Assembly: GCA_038521625.1 (NCBI GenBank)
Contig: JBCBKP010000004.1
Span: 76,326-140,325, forward strand
DNA from: JBCBKP01 sp038521625
Lineage (GTDB): Bacteria > Planctomycetota > Phycisphaerae > Phycisphaerales > UBA1924
Direction: 5' to 3'
DNA: 64,000 nucleotides
Shown one piece after another: positions 17,716-26,007 of this stretch (its first letter is position 1; the number at the start of each line of letters is the position of its first letter). The notes under the pieces are model-generated. The model had not been told where the DNA came from, ran no database searches, and worked only from the letters and a program-made list of their open reading frames with translations. The translations under genes were made by a program, and so were the position numbers.

Positions 17716-19479
17716 TCACTCGGACGCGGCGACGGCCGCGCGGACCTCGTCGAGCATCTGGTCGATCTCGAAGGGCTTGAAGAGGACCGCCTGGAGGCCC
17801 TGCTGGCTCGCCCGGACGATCGAGTGGTGCGGGTCGTAGCCGAATCCGGTCATGAGGATGACCGGGATGTCCGAGCCGGTGCGCCTTGCGGCGGAGAAGA
17901 CCTCGTAGCCGTTGCGGTCCGGCATCCGGATGTCGCTGAGCACGACGTCGAACGCCGCGCCCTCGCCCCGCCCGGCCATGTCGAGAGCATCGATCGCCGT
18001 CTGCCCGTTCTCGCACACGACCACGCGGGCGCCCTTGGCGGTCAGGACCTCGCCGATGACCTTCCGGACCTTGACCTCGTCGTCGGCGACGAGGATCCGC
18101 CGCCCGAGGAGCGCCGGGTCGTGCGTCTTCGCGGCCAGCGCCCGCTCGACGCCGAGCAGCGTCGCCGGCCCCTCGGCCACGCTGCGGATGCGGCTGCGGA
18201 TCGAGGCCACGTCCTCCCGGATCCTGGAGAGGTGCTCTGTCGTCTCCGTGTCGCTATTCCCCGCCTCGCGGATGAGGTCGAGCTCGCGCTCGATGTCCTC
18301 CAGCGGCTCGGTGAGCTCGGAGTCGACGCGTCCGCTGACCGTCAGGTTGGTCTCGCAGCGCTCGACGACGAGCAGGTCGAGCATGTGCAGCGCGAGCGCC
18401 ACGTGGCGGGCGAAGATCTCGACGAACTGCCGCTCCTCGTCGCTGAATGTGTCAGCCGACTGGCTCTCGACATCCATGACCCCGATCACCTTGTCGTGCA
18501 GGCGGAGCGGCACGGTCAGGCTCGACTTGGCGCCCTGGAGCCCCGGCAGGAAGTTCTTGTCGCTGTGCGCGTCGCGGCAGATGTAGGACTGGCCGGTCGC
18601 GGCGACGTACCCGCTGATGCCGCTGCCGGAGAGCTCCGGGCTGAGCTCCAGGTCCTGGATCTCCGGCGGCAGCCCCTCCGAGACGATCAGCTCGAGCCGC
18701 TCGCGCTGCTCGTCGATCAGGAAGATGGCGAAGTGGTCGTAGTGCAGGACGTCGCGCGTCAGGCGAACGATCTTCTGCTCGAGCAGCTGGAGCCGCTGGT
18801 AGGTGTTCTTGTCGCGGACCGCATCGGCGTCGAGGCGCACGAGCTCGTACCCGGCGCGATCGATCGCGTGCAGACGCGCCGCCGAACGCCTCGTGGAGCT
18901 CACGTCGCGAACGACCGCCACCACGCGCTCGGCGCCGTGCAGCTGAGCCAGGTCGGTCGCCGTCTCGCGGTCCGATTCCTCCTCCCCGAGATCGCCGTGC
19001 GTCGCGCTCCGCTCCGGGGCGGGCGTGATGAACACCTCGAGCCAGACGCCCGCCTCCTCGTCGGAGATCTCGGATCGGCAGGAGATCGTCGACTCGCTCG
19101 AGAGCTCGCCCCGGTGCGAGAGTGCCTCGGCGGCGTCGCGCATCGTCGCGACGACACGATCCCGGACCGACCGCTCGAGCGTCGCGAAGAACCGGTTGCT
19201 CCAGAGCACGCGCCCGCTGCGGTCCGCCAGGCAGACCCCCTCGCCGATCGCGTTGAGCAGCGCCTCGGCCTGGGTGTCGCGCGGCGCCGGCTTCGGCGCT
19301 CGGGAGGCGTCCCGCACCTCGGCGTCGTACCCCGCGGCTCGGAGGGCGCCCGCGAGGCGATCGAGCCCGGCCGTGTCGTCGGTCTCCGAGGGAAGCTCGC
19401 CGAGAAGCGAGCGCAGCGTCGCCGCGCTGACGGCCTTGCCGCCGATGACCAGAACCTGTTCCGCGGTCCGCGTCGACAC
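17716..19479 (-). CDS. PAS-GAF-receiver signalling protein without kinase domain
   Basis: 587 residues. A short N-terminal region precedes a PAS-like segment (about 70-190, with EGVCLADRSGRVLWSNRFF). A linker helix leads to a GAF domain (about 240-395, with DHFAIFLIDEQRERLELIV and VPLRLHDKVIGVMDVES). A helical segment (about 400-465) lacks a histidine-kinase H-box and no ATPase domain follows. The C-terminal receiver domain (about 470-587) has the phosphoacceptor Asp in DVVLSDIRMPD, the Thr in ILMTGFG and the Lys in LFKPF. It may accept phosphate from a separate kinase. The GTG at 19479 is preceded by GAGGAGG. A 10-base inverted repeat lies 24 bases upstream. Confidence 0.82.
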   Translation of the reverse strand: MSTRTAEQVLVIGGKAVSAATLRSLLGELPSETDDTAGLDRLAGALRAAGYDAEVRDASRAPKPAPRDTQAEALLNAIGEGVCLADRSGRVLWSNRFFATLERSVRDRVVATMRDAAEALSHRGELSSESTISCRSEISDEEAGVWLEVFITPAPERSATHGDLGEEESDRETATDLAQLHGAERVVAVVRDVSSTRRSAARLHAIDRAGYELVRLDADAVRDKNTYQRLQLLEQKIVRLTRDVLHYDHFAIFLIDEQRERLELIVSEGLPPEIQDLELSPELSGSGISGYVAATGQSYICRDAHSDKNFLPGLQGAKSSLTVPLRLHDKVIGVMDVESQSADTFSDEERQFVEIFARHVALALHMLDLLVVERCETNLTVSGRVDSELTEPLEDIERELDLIREAGNSDTETTEHLSRIREDVASIRSRIRSVAEGPATLLGVERALAAKTHDPALLGRRILVADDEVKVRKVIGEVLTAKGARVVVCENGQTAIDALDMAGRGEGAAFDVVLSDIRMPDRNGYEVFSAARRTGSDIPVILMTGFGYDPHHSIVRASQQGLQAVLFKPFEIDQMLDEVRAAVAASE

Positions 19480-19502
19480 GACCGCCTGCCTCCTCTGACA
19501 GA

Positions 19503-19531
19503 AGTGTACAGCCGATCGTTCGCTGTACACT
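19503..19531. promoter_or_regulatory. Inverted repeat AGTGTACAGC-N9-GCTGTACACT, candidate operator
   Basis: Perfect 10-base arms at 19503-19512 and 19522-19531 with a nine-base spacer. Each arm contains the palindrome TGTACA, and the two copies are 19 bases apart, close to two helical turns. It lies just upstream of the receiver protein and in the divergent gap to the ABC operon, as expected for a dimeric repressor site. The regulator is not known. Confidence 0.55.
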
Positions 19532-19648
19532 CTCCGTCCTATCGGGCGATGGGACCTCCCGACTGTCGGTAGAACCCACGAGATCGAGGAAAGCTTCCTC
19601 CGACCCCGATACGGAAGACCCGTGGACTCAGGTCCGCCCAAGCCCCCA

Positions 19649-20593
19649 ATGTTCGAGTTCTCCGATCTCAAAAAGTCATTCGGTCGCGCCCGAGCCGTCC
19701 GTGGCGTCTCCGCCGCCCTCGGCCCCGGGCGCCCGACCGGGCTCCTGGGCCCCAACGGGGCCGGGAAGACCACCACGATCCGGATGCTGGTGGGCATCCT
19801 CGAGCCCGATGCGGGCACGGTCCACCTCGCCGGCCAGCGCCTCTGCTCGAGCGATCCCGCCCCGCGCCGCAAGATCGGCTACCTGCCCGAATCCGCCCCG
19901 CTGTATCCGGAACTCACCCCGCCCGCGTTCCTTCGGTACCGGGCCCGCCTGTACGGGATCGCGGCCCGGGACCGACGCCGGCGGATCGGCGAGGCGATCG
20001 AGAACTGCGGGCTCGCGAGCGTCCGCTCGAAGCGCATCGGGACGCTCTCCAAGGGCTTCCGCCAGCGGGTGGGTCTCGCGGGCGCGATCCTCCACGACCC
20101 GCCTGTGCTGGTCCTCGACGAGCCCGCGACGGGCCTCGACCCAGTGCAGAACCAGAGCCTGCGCGACCTTGTCCGCGGGCTCGCGCGCGAGCGGGTCGTG
20201 CTCTTTTCGAGCCACACGCTCCAGGACGTGGAACGCACCTGCGATCGCATCCTGATCATGAGCGAGGGCCGGTTCATCGCCGACGGCCCGCCCGCAACCG
20301 TCGGGGCGGACGCCGTCCCGGGGGCGTGGCACGTCCGCTGCTCATCCGATCCCGCGCCGCTCATCGGGGCACTCACCGGCCACGCCCGCGTCGCGTCCGC
20401 CCGGGCGCTCGACCGCGAGCCGCACCGACTTCGCGTCACGCCAATGGACGGGGCAGAGGACCTCGGGCAGATCATCGCGACCGAGGCCTCGAAGGCCGGA
20501 TTGCTGGTCACCGAGCTGGCCGCCGAGGACAGCTCTCTGGAGCAGCGGTTCGCGGCCGTGCTCCGCGCGGACGCCGAGCGGGGGGACCGATGA
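19649..20593 (+). CDS. ABC transporter ATP-binding protein
   Basis: 314 residues from the ATG at 19649; a GTG at 19622 would add nine. Walker A is GPNGAGKTTT near 41-50, the signature is LSKGFRQRVGL, Walker B is VLVLDEPATGLDP and the H-loop is SSHTLQDVE. The C-terminal third resembles the extension of ABC-2 type exporter ATPases. It energises the ABC-2 permease encoded next, with a stop/start overlap ATGA. Together with the GldG-like protein this makes a three-gene export system resembling GldA-GldF-GldG or Nos-type systems; the substrate is unknown. Confidence 0.92.
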   Translation: MFEFSDLKKSFGRARAVRGVSAALGPGRPTGLLGPNGAGKTTTIRMLVGILEPDAGTVHLAGQRLCSSDPAPRRKIGYLPESAPLYPELTPPAFLRYRARLYGIAARDRRRRIGEAIENCGLASVRSKRIGTLSKGFRQRVGLAGAILHDPPVLVLDEPATGLDPVQNQSLRDLVRGLARERVVLFSSHTLQDVERTCDRILIMSEGRFIADGPPATVGADAVPGAWHVRCSSDPAPLIGALTGHARVASARALDREPHRLRVTPMDGAEDLGQIIATEASKAGLLVTELAAEDSSLEQRFAAVLRADAERGDR

Positions 20594-21318
20594 ACGCCGG
20601 GGGGGTCATCGCGATCGCCGCCCGCGAGGTCGGCGCGACCTGGAAGACGCCCACCGGCTGGGTGATCAGCGCGCTCTACACGCTCCTGACCGCCTCGGTC
20701 TTCACGCTGACCACGCTGGCGCCCGGCCAGCCCGCCAGTCTCCGGTACTACTTCGCGCCCGCGGCCAGCCTGCTGCTGCTCGTCGCGCCCGCGCTGTCCA
20801 TGCGTCTGTTCTCCGAGGAATTCCGGACGGGGACGGCCGAGCCGCTGCGCGCCGCGCCGGTCTCCGACGGGCAGGTCGTCACCGGCAAACTGCTCGGGGC
20901 GCTCGCCTGCCTGGTCCTGATGGTCGCGCCGACGCTCGCGTTCCCGCTGACGCTCTTCGCCCTGGGCGACCCGGCGCCCGACCCCGGCCCGATGGCGGCC
21001 GGCCTGCTCGGCCTCCTGCTGGTCGGCCTGGTGTATGTGAGCCTCGGCGGCTTCGTCTCGTCGCTGACCGACAGCCAGACTCTTGCGTTCCTCGGGGCTC
21101 TGCTCACGCTCCTCGCGATCGAGGCGATCGCCGGCCTGCTCCCGGACCGGGTCCCGGCGCCCTGGGACCGGATCGCGGCCTCGGTCTCGGTGCGAGGACG
21201 GCTCGGCGAGTTCTCACGGGGCGTGATCGACGCGGGCGTCACGATCGTCCTGCTCACGACCTCGGCCTGGCTCGGCGTCCTCACGTGGATATCGCTCTCC
21301 CTCCGGAGGTCGCGATGA
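20590..21318 (+). CDS. ABC-2 type transporter permease (GldF-like)
   Basis: 242 residues with about six membrane helices. It opens with GVIAIAAREVGATWKTPTGWV, contains MRLFSEEFRTGTAEPLRAAPVSD, the cytoplasmic coupling segment typical of ABC-2 permeases of the GldF class, and continues with a run of hydrophobic helices. The ATG overlaps the ATPase stop by four bases and the gene overlaps the next start the same way, so translation is probably coupled. Confidence 0.9.
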   Translation: MNAGGVIAIAAREVGATWKTPTGWVISALYTLLTASVFTLTTLAPGQPASLRYYFAPAASLLLLVAPALSMRLFSEEFRTGTAEPLRAAPVSDGQVVTGKLLGALACLVLMVAPTLAFPLTLFALGDPAPDPGPMAAGLLGLLLVGLVYVSLGGFVSSLTDSQTLAFLGALLTLLAIEAIAGLLPDRVPAPWDRIAASVSVRGRLGEFSRGVIDAGVTIVLLTTSAWLGVLTWISLSLRRSR

Positions 21319-23354
21319 ACACGCGCCGCCTGACCGCTCGGCTCGCCGCGCTGGTGATCGCCATCAGCGCCGCGATCGCCGCGATCTCCGTCGCGGCCCT
21401 CGGCGAGCGATTCGGCGGGCGACTCGACCTGACGCGGGGCGACGCCCACCGTCTGAGCGGCCGCGGCGCCGCGCTGCTCGCGGACCTGCGCGACCCGGTC
21501 GAGATCGCATTCGCGCTCCGCAGGGGCGGACCCGAAGCGCCCGCCGTGGACCGAGCGCTCGACGCCATCGAGGCGGTCGCCCGAGACAACGCGTTCGTCC
21601 GGCTGACGGTGATCGACCCGGACGACGCGCGCGGGCCCGAACAACTCACCGCCCTCGAGGATCGCCTGCGGGCCAGAGACGGGGATGCGTACGAACGCGA
21701 CGTCGCCCTGCTCGCATCCGTAGAGGCCCGGTCCCGGCCGCTGATCGACGCATGCCGGCGGGCCGTCGCCGCGGCGCCGGGCCCGGACCAGCGGCCGAGC
21801 GTCTCGACCGAGCTCGGCACCTGGCAGTCCGCGATCCGCGAGCTCCCGCCGGCATTCCAGCGGCTCGGCGAGCTCTTCTCCGCGGAAGAGCCGCCGGCCG
21901 ATCCCGCGGGGCGTGTGCGAGAACTCGCCGGCGTGCTCGAGCTCGTCGCCGAGCAGGCCTCGGTCGTGGCCACCAACGCGGCCGGCGAATACGCCCGCGC
22001 GGTCCGCGGCATCCGGGACGAGGCCGCGGGGCTGGCGGCCGCGCTCGGTCGCGTGCGGACACCCGACGCCGCGCGCGTCGCCTCGGCGCTGGAGACCGGC
22101 GAGACGGTTCTGGTCATCGGCCCGGCGGGGCGGCCCCGGGCGGTTGCTGCGATCGATCCGAACGAGATCATCCCCGACGGCCTGACCACCGACCGCCTCG
22201 GCGAGATCGGGCCGCGGGCCGAGCGTCTGGTCACGACCGCGATCGCATCGACGACCCGCGGCGACGCCCCGATCGTCGTGCTGACGCACGCGGAGGCCTC
22301 GCCCTTCGCCCCGTCCCTCGGCGGGTTCGTGCGCCTGGCCGACCGGCTCCGTGGGCGCGGCATCGACGTGCAGCGTTGGCACGTCGACTCCCGGGCGGGC
22401 CCGCCGCCACGCGGCTCGCTCGATCCGGACGGCACACGGCCGGTGGTGTATCTCGCATTCTCGCCCGACACGTCCCAGGGCGGGACGCAGCTCCCTTCGG
22501 GCACGCGCGTCGCCTCCGGCGCCGAGAGAGCCGCGCTGCTGGCCTCGAAGCTCCGAGAGCGGCTGGCACGGGGTGAGGGCGTGCTGCTGACCGGGCGTCC
22601 GTCGGTCCTGCCGACATTCGGCGACACCGACCCGCTCGCCGAGCTCTCGGCCGAGTTCGGGATTGACCTTCGTCCCGGGAGCGCGATCGTGACGCCCGTG
22701 ACGGTGCAGGGCGCCTCGGGCGTGGCGACGGCGCTCACGTTCACCCCACCGGGCGAACTCGCGCACCCGATCGCGGGCGCGGTCTCGGGCCTCCCGACCA
22801 CGCTCGACTGGCCGCTGGTCGCCGCGCCCTCGCAGGCGCCGCCGGAGGGAGTCACCGCCGAGCCGCTGCTGCGCGTCGAGTCGGACGGGCGCCGATGGGC
22901 CGAGTCTCAGTGGCTCGGGGTCTGGCAGGCCGGCCAGGGCGAGAGCCGGCTGATCGGCACGGTCCCGACGTTCGACGAAGCCCTCGGCGAGACGCGCGGG
23001 CCGTGGACGGTCGCCGCGGCGGGCGAACGCGCCGAATCCACACAGAGCGCCGCCGCCAGACTCGTCGTCGTCGGCGCGAACAACTGGGCGGCCGACGACT
23101 TCTGGTCGACGACCGACACGATCGACGGCCGGCCGGCGCTCGTCTCGCCGGGCAACATCGAGCTGCTCGAGGCCTCGGTCGAGTGGCTCGCGCGGCGCGA
23201 CGCCCTGATCGCCGCGAGCGACACGGCCAGACCGATCTCGCTCGTGCGACCCGTCTCAGGCGACACGCTGCGATGGCTGCGGTGGGGCCTGATGGGCGGT
23301 CTGCCCGCGCTCATCCTGCTCGCCGGCGGTCTCTACCGCTTGCTCGGACGCTGA
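21315..23354 (+). CDS. GldG-like ABC export auxiliary protein
   Basis: 679 residues. One N-terminal membrane helix (about 9-32) is followed by a large extracytoplasmic region, with the FGGRLDLTRGDAHRLSG start typical of GldG-type proteins, a coiled stretch (about 130-260) and a Rossmann-like middle. A single C-terminal helix ends in LYRLLGR. The start at 21315 is preceded by CCGGAGG; a GTG at 21285 in frame is less likely. It is the third gene of the operon. The DUF4340 protein that often accompanies this system is not adjacent. The 3' end overlaps the convergent zinc-ribbon gene by about 100 bases. Confidence 0.85.
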   Translation: MNTRRLTARLAALVIAISAAIAAISVAALGERFGGRLDLTRGDAHRLSGRGAALLADLRDPVEIAFALRRGGPEAPAVDRALDAIEAVARDNAFVRLTVIDPDDARGPEQLTALEDRLRARDGDAYERDVALLASVEARSRPLIDACRRAVAAAPGPDQRPSVSTELGTWQSAIRELPPAFQRLGELFSAEEPPADPAGRVRELAGVLELVAEQASVVATNAAGEYARAVRGIRDEAAGLAAALGRVRTPDAARVASALETGETVLVIGPAGRPRAVAAIDPNEIIPDGLTTDRLGEIGPRAERLVTTAIASTTRGDAPIVVLTHAEASPFAPSLGGFVRLADRLRGRGIDVQRWHVDSRAGPPPRGSLDPDGTRPVVYLAFSPDTSQGGTQLPSGTRVASGAERAALLASKLRERLARGEGVLLTGRPSVLPTFGDTDPLAELSAEFGIDLRPGSAIVTPVTVQGASGVATALTFTPPGELAHPIAGAVSGLPTTLDWPLVAAPSQAPPEGVTAEPLLRVESDGRRWAESQWLGVWQAGQGESRLIGTVPTFDEALGETRGPWTVAAAGERAESTQSAAARLVVVGANNWAADDFWSTTDTIDGRPALVSPGNIELLEASVEWLARRDALIAASDTARPISLVRPVSGDTLRWLRWGLMGGLPALILLAGGLYRLLGR

Positions 23355-23852
23355 AGACCGGGTCGGGATCACACGCGGTCCGTCTCCTGTCCGCGGGCCC
23401 GCCCGATCGACGCCGGAGCGCCGGTGCACGCGCACGGAGTCCGGCCGATCGCCCCGCCCGCACTCGGGGCAGACGACGCGTTCGCCGGTCCCCTCGCCCG
23501 GGAGCCCCGAGAGGTCGTAGCCGCAGCCGCCGCACCGGCCCGGCGCGGCGACCTTCGGCAGCAGCGCGATGAAGACGGCGACACCGGCGACCAGCGCCGT
23601 GTACGGGTACATCATCGAACGGACGACCGCGAGGTCGAGCTCGCCGTTCGTCAGCTTGTACAGCTCGTAGTGGATCCAGTTGATGAGCAGCAGGATCCCG
23701 ACGCCGAGCAGGACCGGCGCGAACGCCTTCGCCGTGCGGCGGGTCTTGGCGGCGAGCCACCAGACCATGACGGCGTAGAGCGTGAAGAACAGCGGCACGG
23801 ATGAAACCCCGCCCGTCGGTTCGGGCTGCGGTCGGAATCGGATGCGACGCAC
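23256..23852 (-). CDS. Membrane protein with CGYDL zinc ribbon
   Basis: 198 residues from a GTG at 23852; a second GTG at 23798 would give 180. Three membrane segments lie in the first half (from VPLFFTLYAVMVWWL through the TALVAGVAVFIALLP region), followed by CGGCGYDL...VCPECG, the same zinc ribbon as in the 11172-11933 protein. A 50-residue polar tail follows and overlaps the end of the GldG-like gene on the other strand by about 100 bases. It starts 21 bases after the DUF444 gene, so it is probably the last gene of that operon. Function unknown. Confidence 0.65.
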   Translation of the reverse strand: MRRIRFRPQPEPTGGVSSVPLFFTLYAVMVWWLAAKTRRTAKAFAPVLLGVGILLLINWIHYELYKLTNGELDLAVVRSMMYPYTALVAGVAVFIALLPKVAAPGRCGGCGYDLSGLPGEGTGERVVCPECGRGDRPDSVRVHRRSGVDRAGPRTGDGPRVIPTRSSASEQAVETAGEQDERGQTAHQAPPQPSQRVA

Positions 23853-23873
23853 GGAGGCTGGCCCCGAGCGACG

Positions 23874-24992
23874 TTAGCGGCCCTGGCGGAAGAACGTCTT
23901 CAGCGAGTCGTAGATGTCATCGCGCCGATCGACCCGGCTCGTGATCAGGCGCGGACCCTGGTCGTCGGCGCGCCCGTCCGGGAACGCCTCGTGGAGCACA
24001 TTGATGAAGTTCCCGGAGCCGTAGGCCGAGGTGACCTGGCAATACCCGAACATATTCGAGCCCGGGATCAGGTGTTCTTCGAGAAGTTGGACGCACAGGC
24101 GGTTATCGGATTCGGAGGAGTTGTCGCCGTCGGAGAAATGGAACAGGTAGATGTTCCACTCGGTCGGGTCGTAGTTCTCGTCGAGCAGCTGGCGGCACAG
24201 GTGGAAGGCCGAGCTGATCCGCGTCCCGCCGTCCTCTCGGAGCGAGAAGAACGTCTGCTTGTCGACCTCGCCGGCGCGGACATCGTGCACGATGTACCGC
24301 GACTCGATGCCCTCATAGTTCCGGCGCAGCCAGGTGTCGATCCAGAACGCCTCGGCGCGCACGAGCTCCTTCTGCTCGTCGCCCATCGATCCCGAGACGT
24401 CCATCATGTAGACGATCACCGCGTTGGACTGCGGGGCCTTGACCTCGTTCCAAGAGCGGTAGCGGAAGTCGTCGCGGATCGGGACGATCACCGGGTCATC
24501 GGGGTCGTAATCACCCATCGCCAGCTGTCGCTTCAGGGCCTCGCGGTAGCTGCGTTTGAAGTGCCGGAGCGACGACGGGCCGACCGGGCGGATGCCCGAG
24601 TACTTGTCCTTGACCGACGTGATGCGGTTCGCGCCCTTGGGCTCGATCCTCGGGAGCTCCAGCTCCTCCGCCAGGATGTCGGCGAGCTCGTCCAGCGAGA
24701 CGTCGACCTCCGTGATGTGACGCCCCTCCTCCTCGCCGCCGGCGTTGTCGCCCGAGCCGGGCTGCTGGCCGACGGTGTCGCCCTCCTCGCCCTCGCCCAT
24801 GCCGACGCCCGCGGAGTTGTCGCCGTAACGGAACGTCGGGATGTCGATGTCATGGACCGGGATGGAGACGGCCTTGCGCCCCTCGCGACCGATCAGCTCG
24901 CCCTTGGAGAGGAAGCGACGGAGATCCTTGCGGATCTTGCCGCGGACGATCTGGCGGAAGCGTGCGTGATCTTGCTCGATCTTGCTGACCAT
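23874..24992 (-). CDS. DUF444 (YeaH/YhbH) von Willebrand factor A-type protein
   Basis: 372 residues. The N-terminus starts with FRQIVRGKIRKDLRRFLSKG. A Gly/Glu-rich linker (about 70-95) follows, then a VWA-like domain with the metal-site motif DVSGSMGDEQKE near residue 200, and SYREALKRQ before it. This is the DUF444 or YeaH family. In other bacteria it is encoded with the PrkA kinase and SpoVR and is linked to stress survival or sporulation. Neither partner is in this window. It ends 21 bases before the next gene start and begins four bases after the YbhN-like gene. Confidence 0.9.
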   Translation of the reverse strand: MVSKIEQDHARFRQIVRGKIRKDLRRFLSKGELIGREGRKAVSIPVHDIDIPTFRYGDNSAGVGMGEGEEGDTVGQQPGSGDNAGGEEEGRHITEVDVSLDELADILAEELELPRIEPKGANRITSVKDKYSGIRPVGPSSLRHFKRSYREALKRQLAMGDYDPDDPVIVPIRDDFRYRSWNEVKAPQSNAVIVYMMDVSGSMGDEQKELVRAEAFWIDTWLRRNYEGIESRYIVHDVRAGEVDKQTFFSLREDGGTRISSAFHLCRQLLDENYDPTEWNIYLFHFSDGDNSSESDNRLCVQLLEEHLIPGSNMFGYCQVTSAYGSGNFINVLHEAFPDGRADDQGPRLITSRVDRRDDIYDSLKTFFRQGR

Positions 24993-24996
24993 CGGC

Positions 24997-26007
24997 CTAC
25001 CGATCGGCGGTTGGGTCGCCGTGTGTTGACTCTACGTCCGGGGGCCCCTCCCGGATCGGGTGATCTCGCTCGTCGCGGCGCTTGTTCCGGGCCCGCCGGT
25101 GCTTGCCGGCGATGTAGAGCGACCCCGCGATGCCCGCGGGGACGGCGACGAGGACCTCCGCGGCGCGGTTCAGCACATCGGCGAGGAGCCCCAGGTCGGC
25201 CGAGACCGCGCCCGCGATGCCCGAGACCCCGACGAGACCAACGGCCCATTCCCGGAGCCCGAGACCGTTGCCCGTAAACGGGATCAGCAGCACGACCTGC
25301 GAGAGCACCGCGAAGATCGCCGCGTCGGCGGCGTCGAGCTCGACGCCGACGAGACGGAACGCCGTCCAATAGCGGAACGCCCAGACGAGCATGTCGAGGT
25401 AGCGCAAGAAGGCGGCCAGAGCCCACCGCCAGGCCTGGGGCTTGATCAGGATCCCGGCCGGCGCGGTCGCGACCATGATCAGCGCCGGGACGGCGAGCCA
25501 GATCAGCTGACCGCCGATCTGGAAGTGCCGAAGACCGAGCCCGAGCCAGAACAGCACGAACGCCGCGACGGCGGACATGCTGGCCGAGGCGATCAGAACG
25601 CGTGTCGAGTCCTTGATGCGGATGTGGTTGACCTTCTTGTGGTACGCGAAGCGTCCGACGAGCCCCGGCTTCATCGGGAGGTAGTTGAGCATCCACGCCG
25701 AACCGATCAGCGCGGTCATCTCGGCCGGCCCGACGCGTCCGTACCGGCGAGTGAGCACCAGAAAGGACAAGCTGATCAGCAGCCAGTTGAGCACCGGCAG
25801 ACCGACGAGCGTGGCGATGAGCCAGGGCGGGGCGCCGCGGGCCGTGTCCGCCGCCTTCCGCAGGTCCTCGGGGTTGCGGAAGATCATCCAGAGGGCCGCG
25901 CCGAACAATGCGAAGCCGATCGTGTACCCGATGATCGTTCGGACACGCTTGCGTCGGGACGGCGACTCGGTCGTCTCGGCCGAGTTGTGCGGTTCGGGCT
26001 CCGTCAC
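24997..26007 (-). CDS. YbhN/LPG-synthase-type integral membrane protein
   Basis: 336 residues with about eight membrane helices and a polar, basic C-terminal tail. Segments such as LNYLPMKPGLVGRFAYHK, ADAAIFAVLSQVVLLIPFTGNGLGLREW and AGIAGSLYIAGK fit the lysylphosphatidylglycerol synthase-like membrane family (UPF0104), whose members flip or transfer lipids. No catalytic synthase domain is attached, so it is not a complete MprF. The start overlaps the stop of the upstream gene by four bases. Confidence 0.8.
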   Translation of the reverse strand: MTEPEPHNSAETTESPSRRKRVRTIIGYTIGFALFGAALWMIFRNPEDLRKAADTARGAPPWLIATLVGLPVLNWLLISLSFLVLTRRYGRVGPAEMTALIGSAWMLNYLPMKPGLVGRFAYHKKVNHIRIKDSTRVLIASASMSAVAAFVLFWLGLGLRHFQIGGQLIWLAVPALIMVATAPAGILIKPQAWRWALAAFLRYLDMLVWAFRYWTAFRLVGVELDAADAAIFAVLSQVVLLIPFTGNGLGLREWAVGLVGVSGIAGAVSADLGLLADVLNRAAEVLVAVPAGIAGSLYIAGKHRRARNKRRDERDHPIREGPPDVESTHGDPTADR

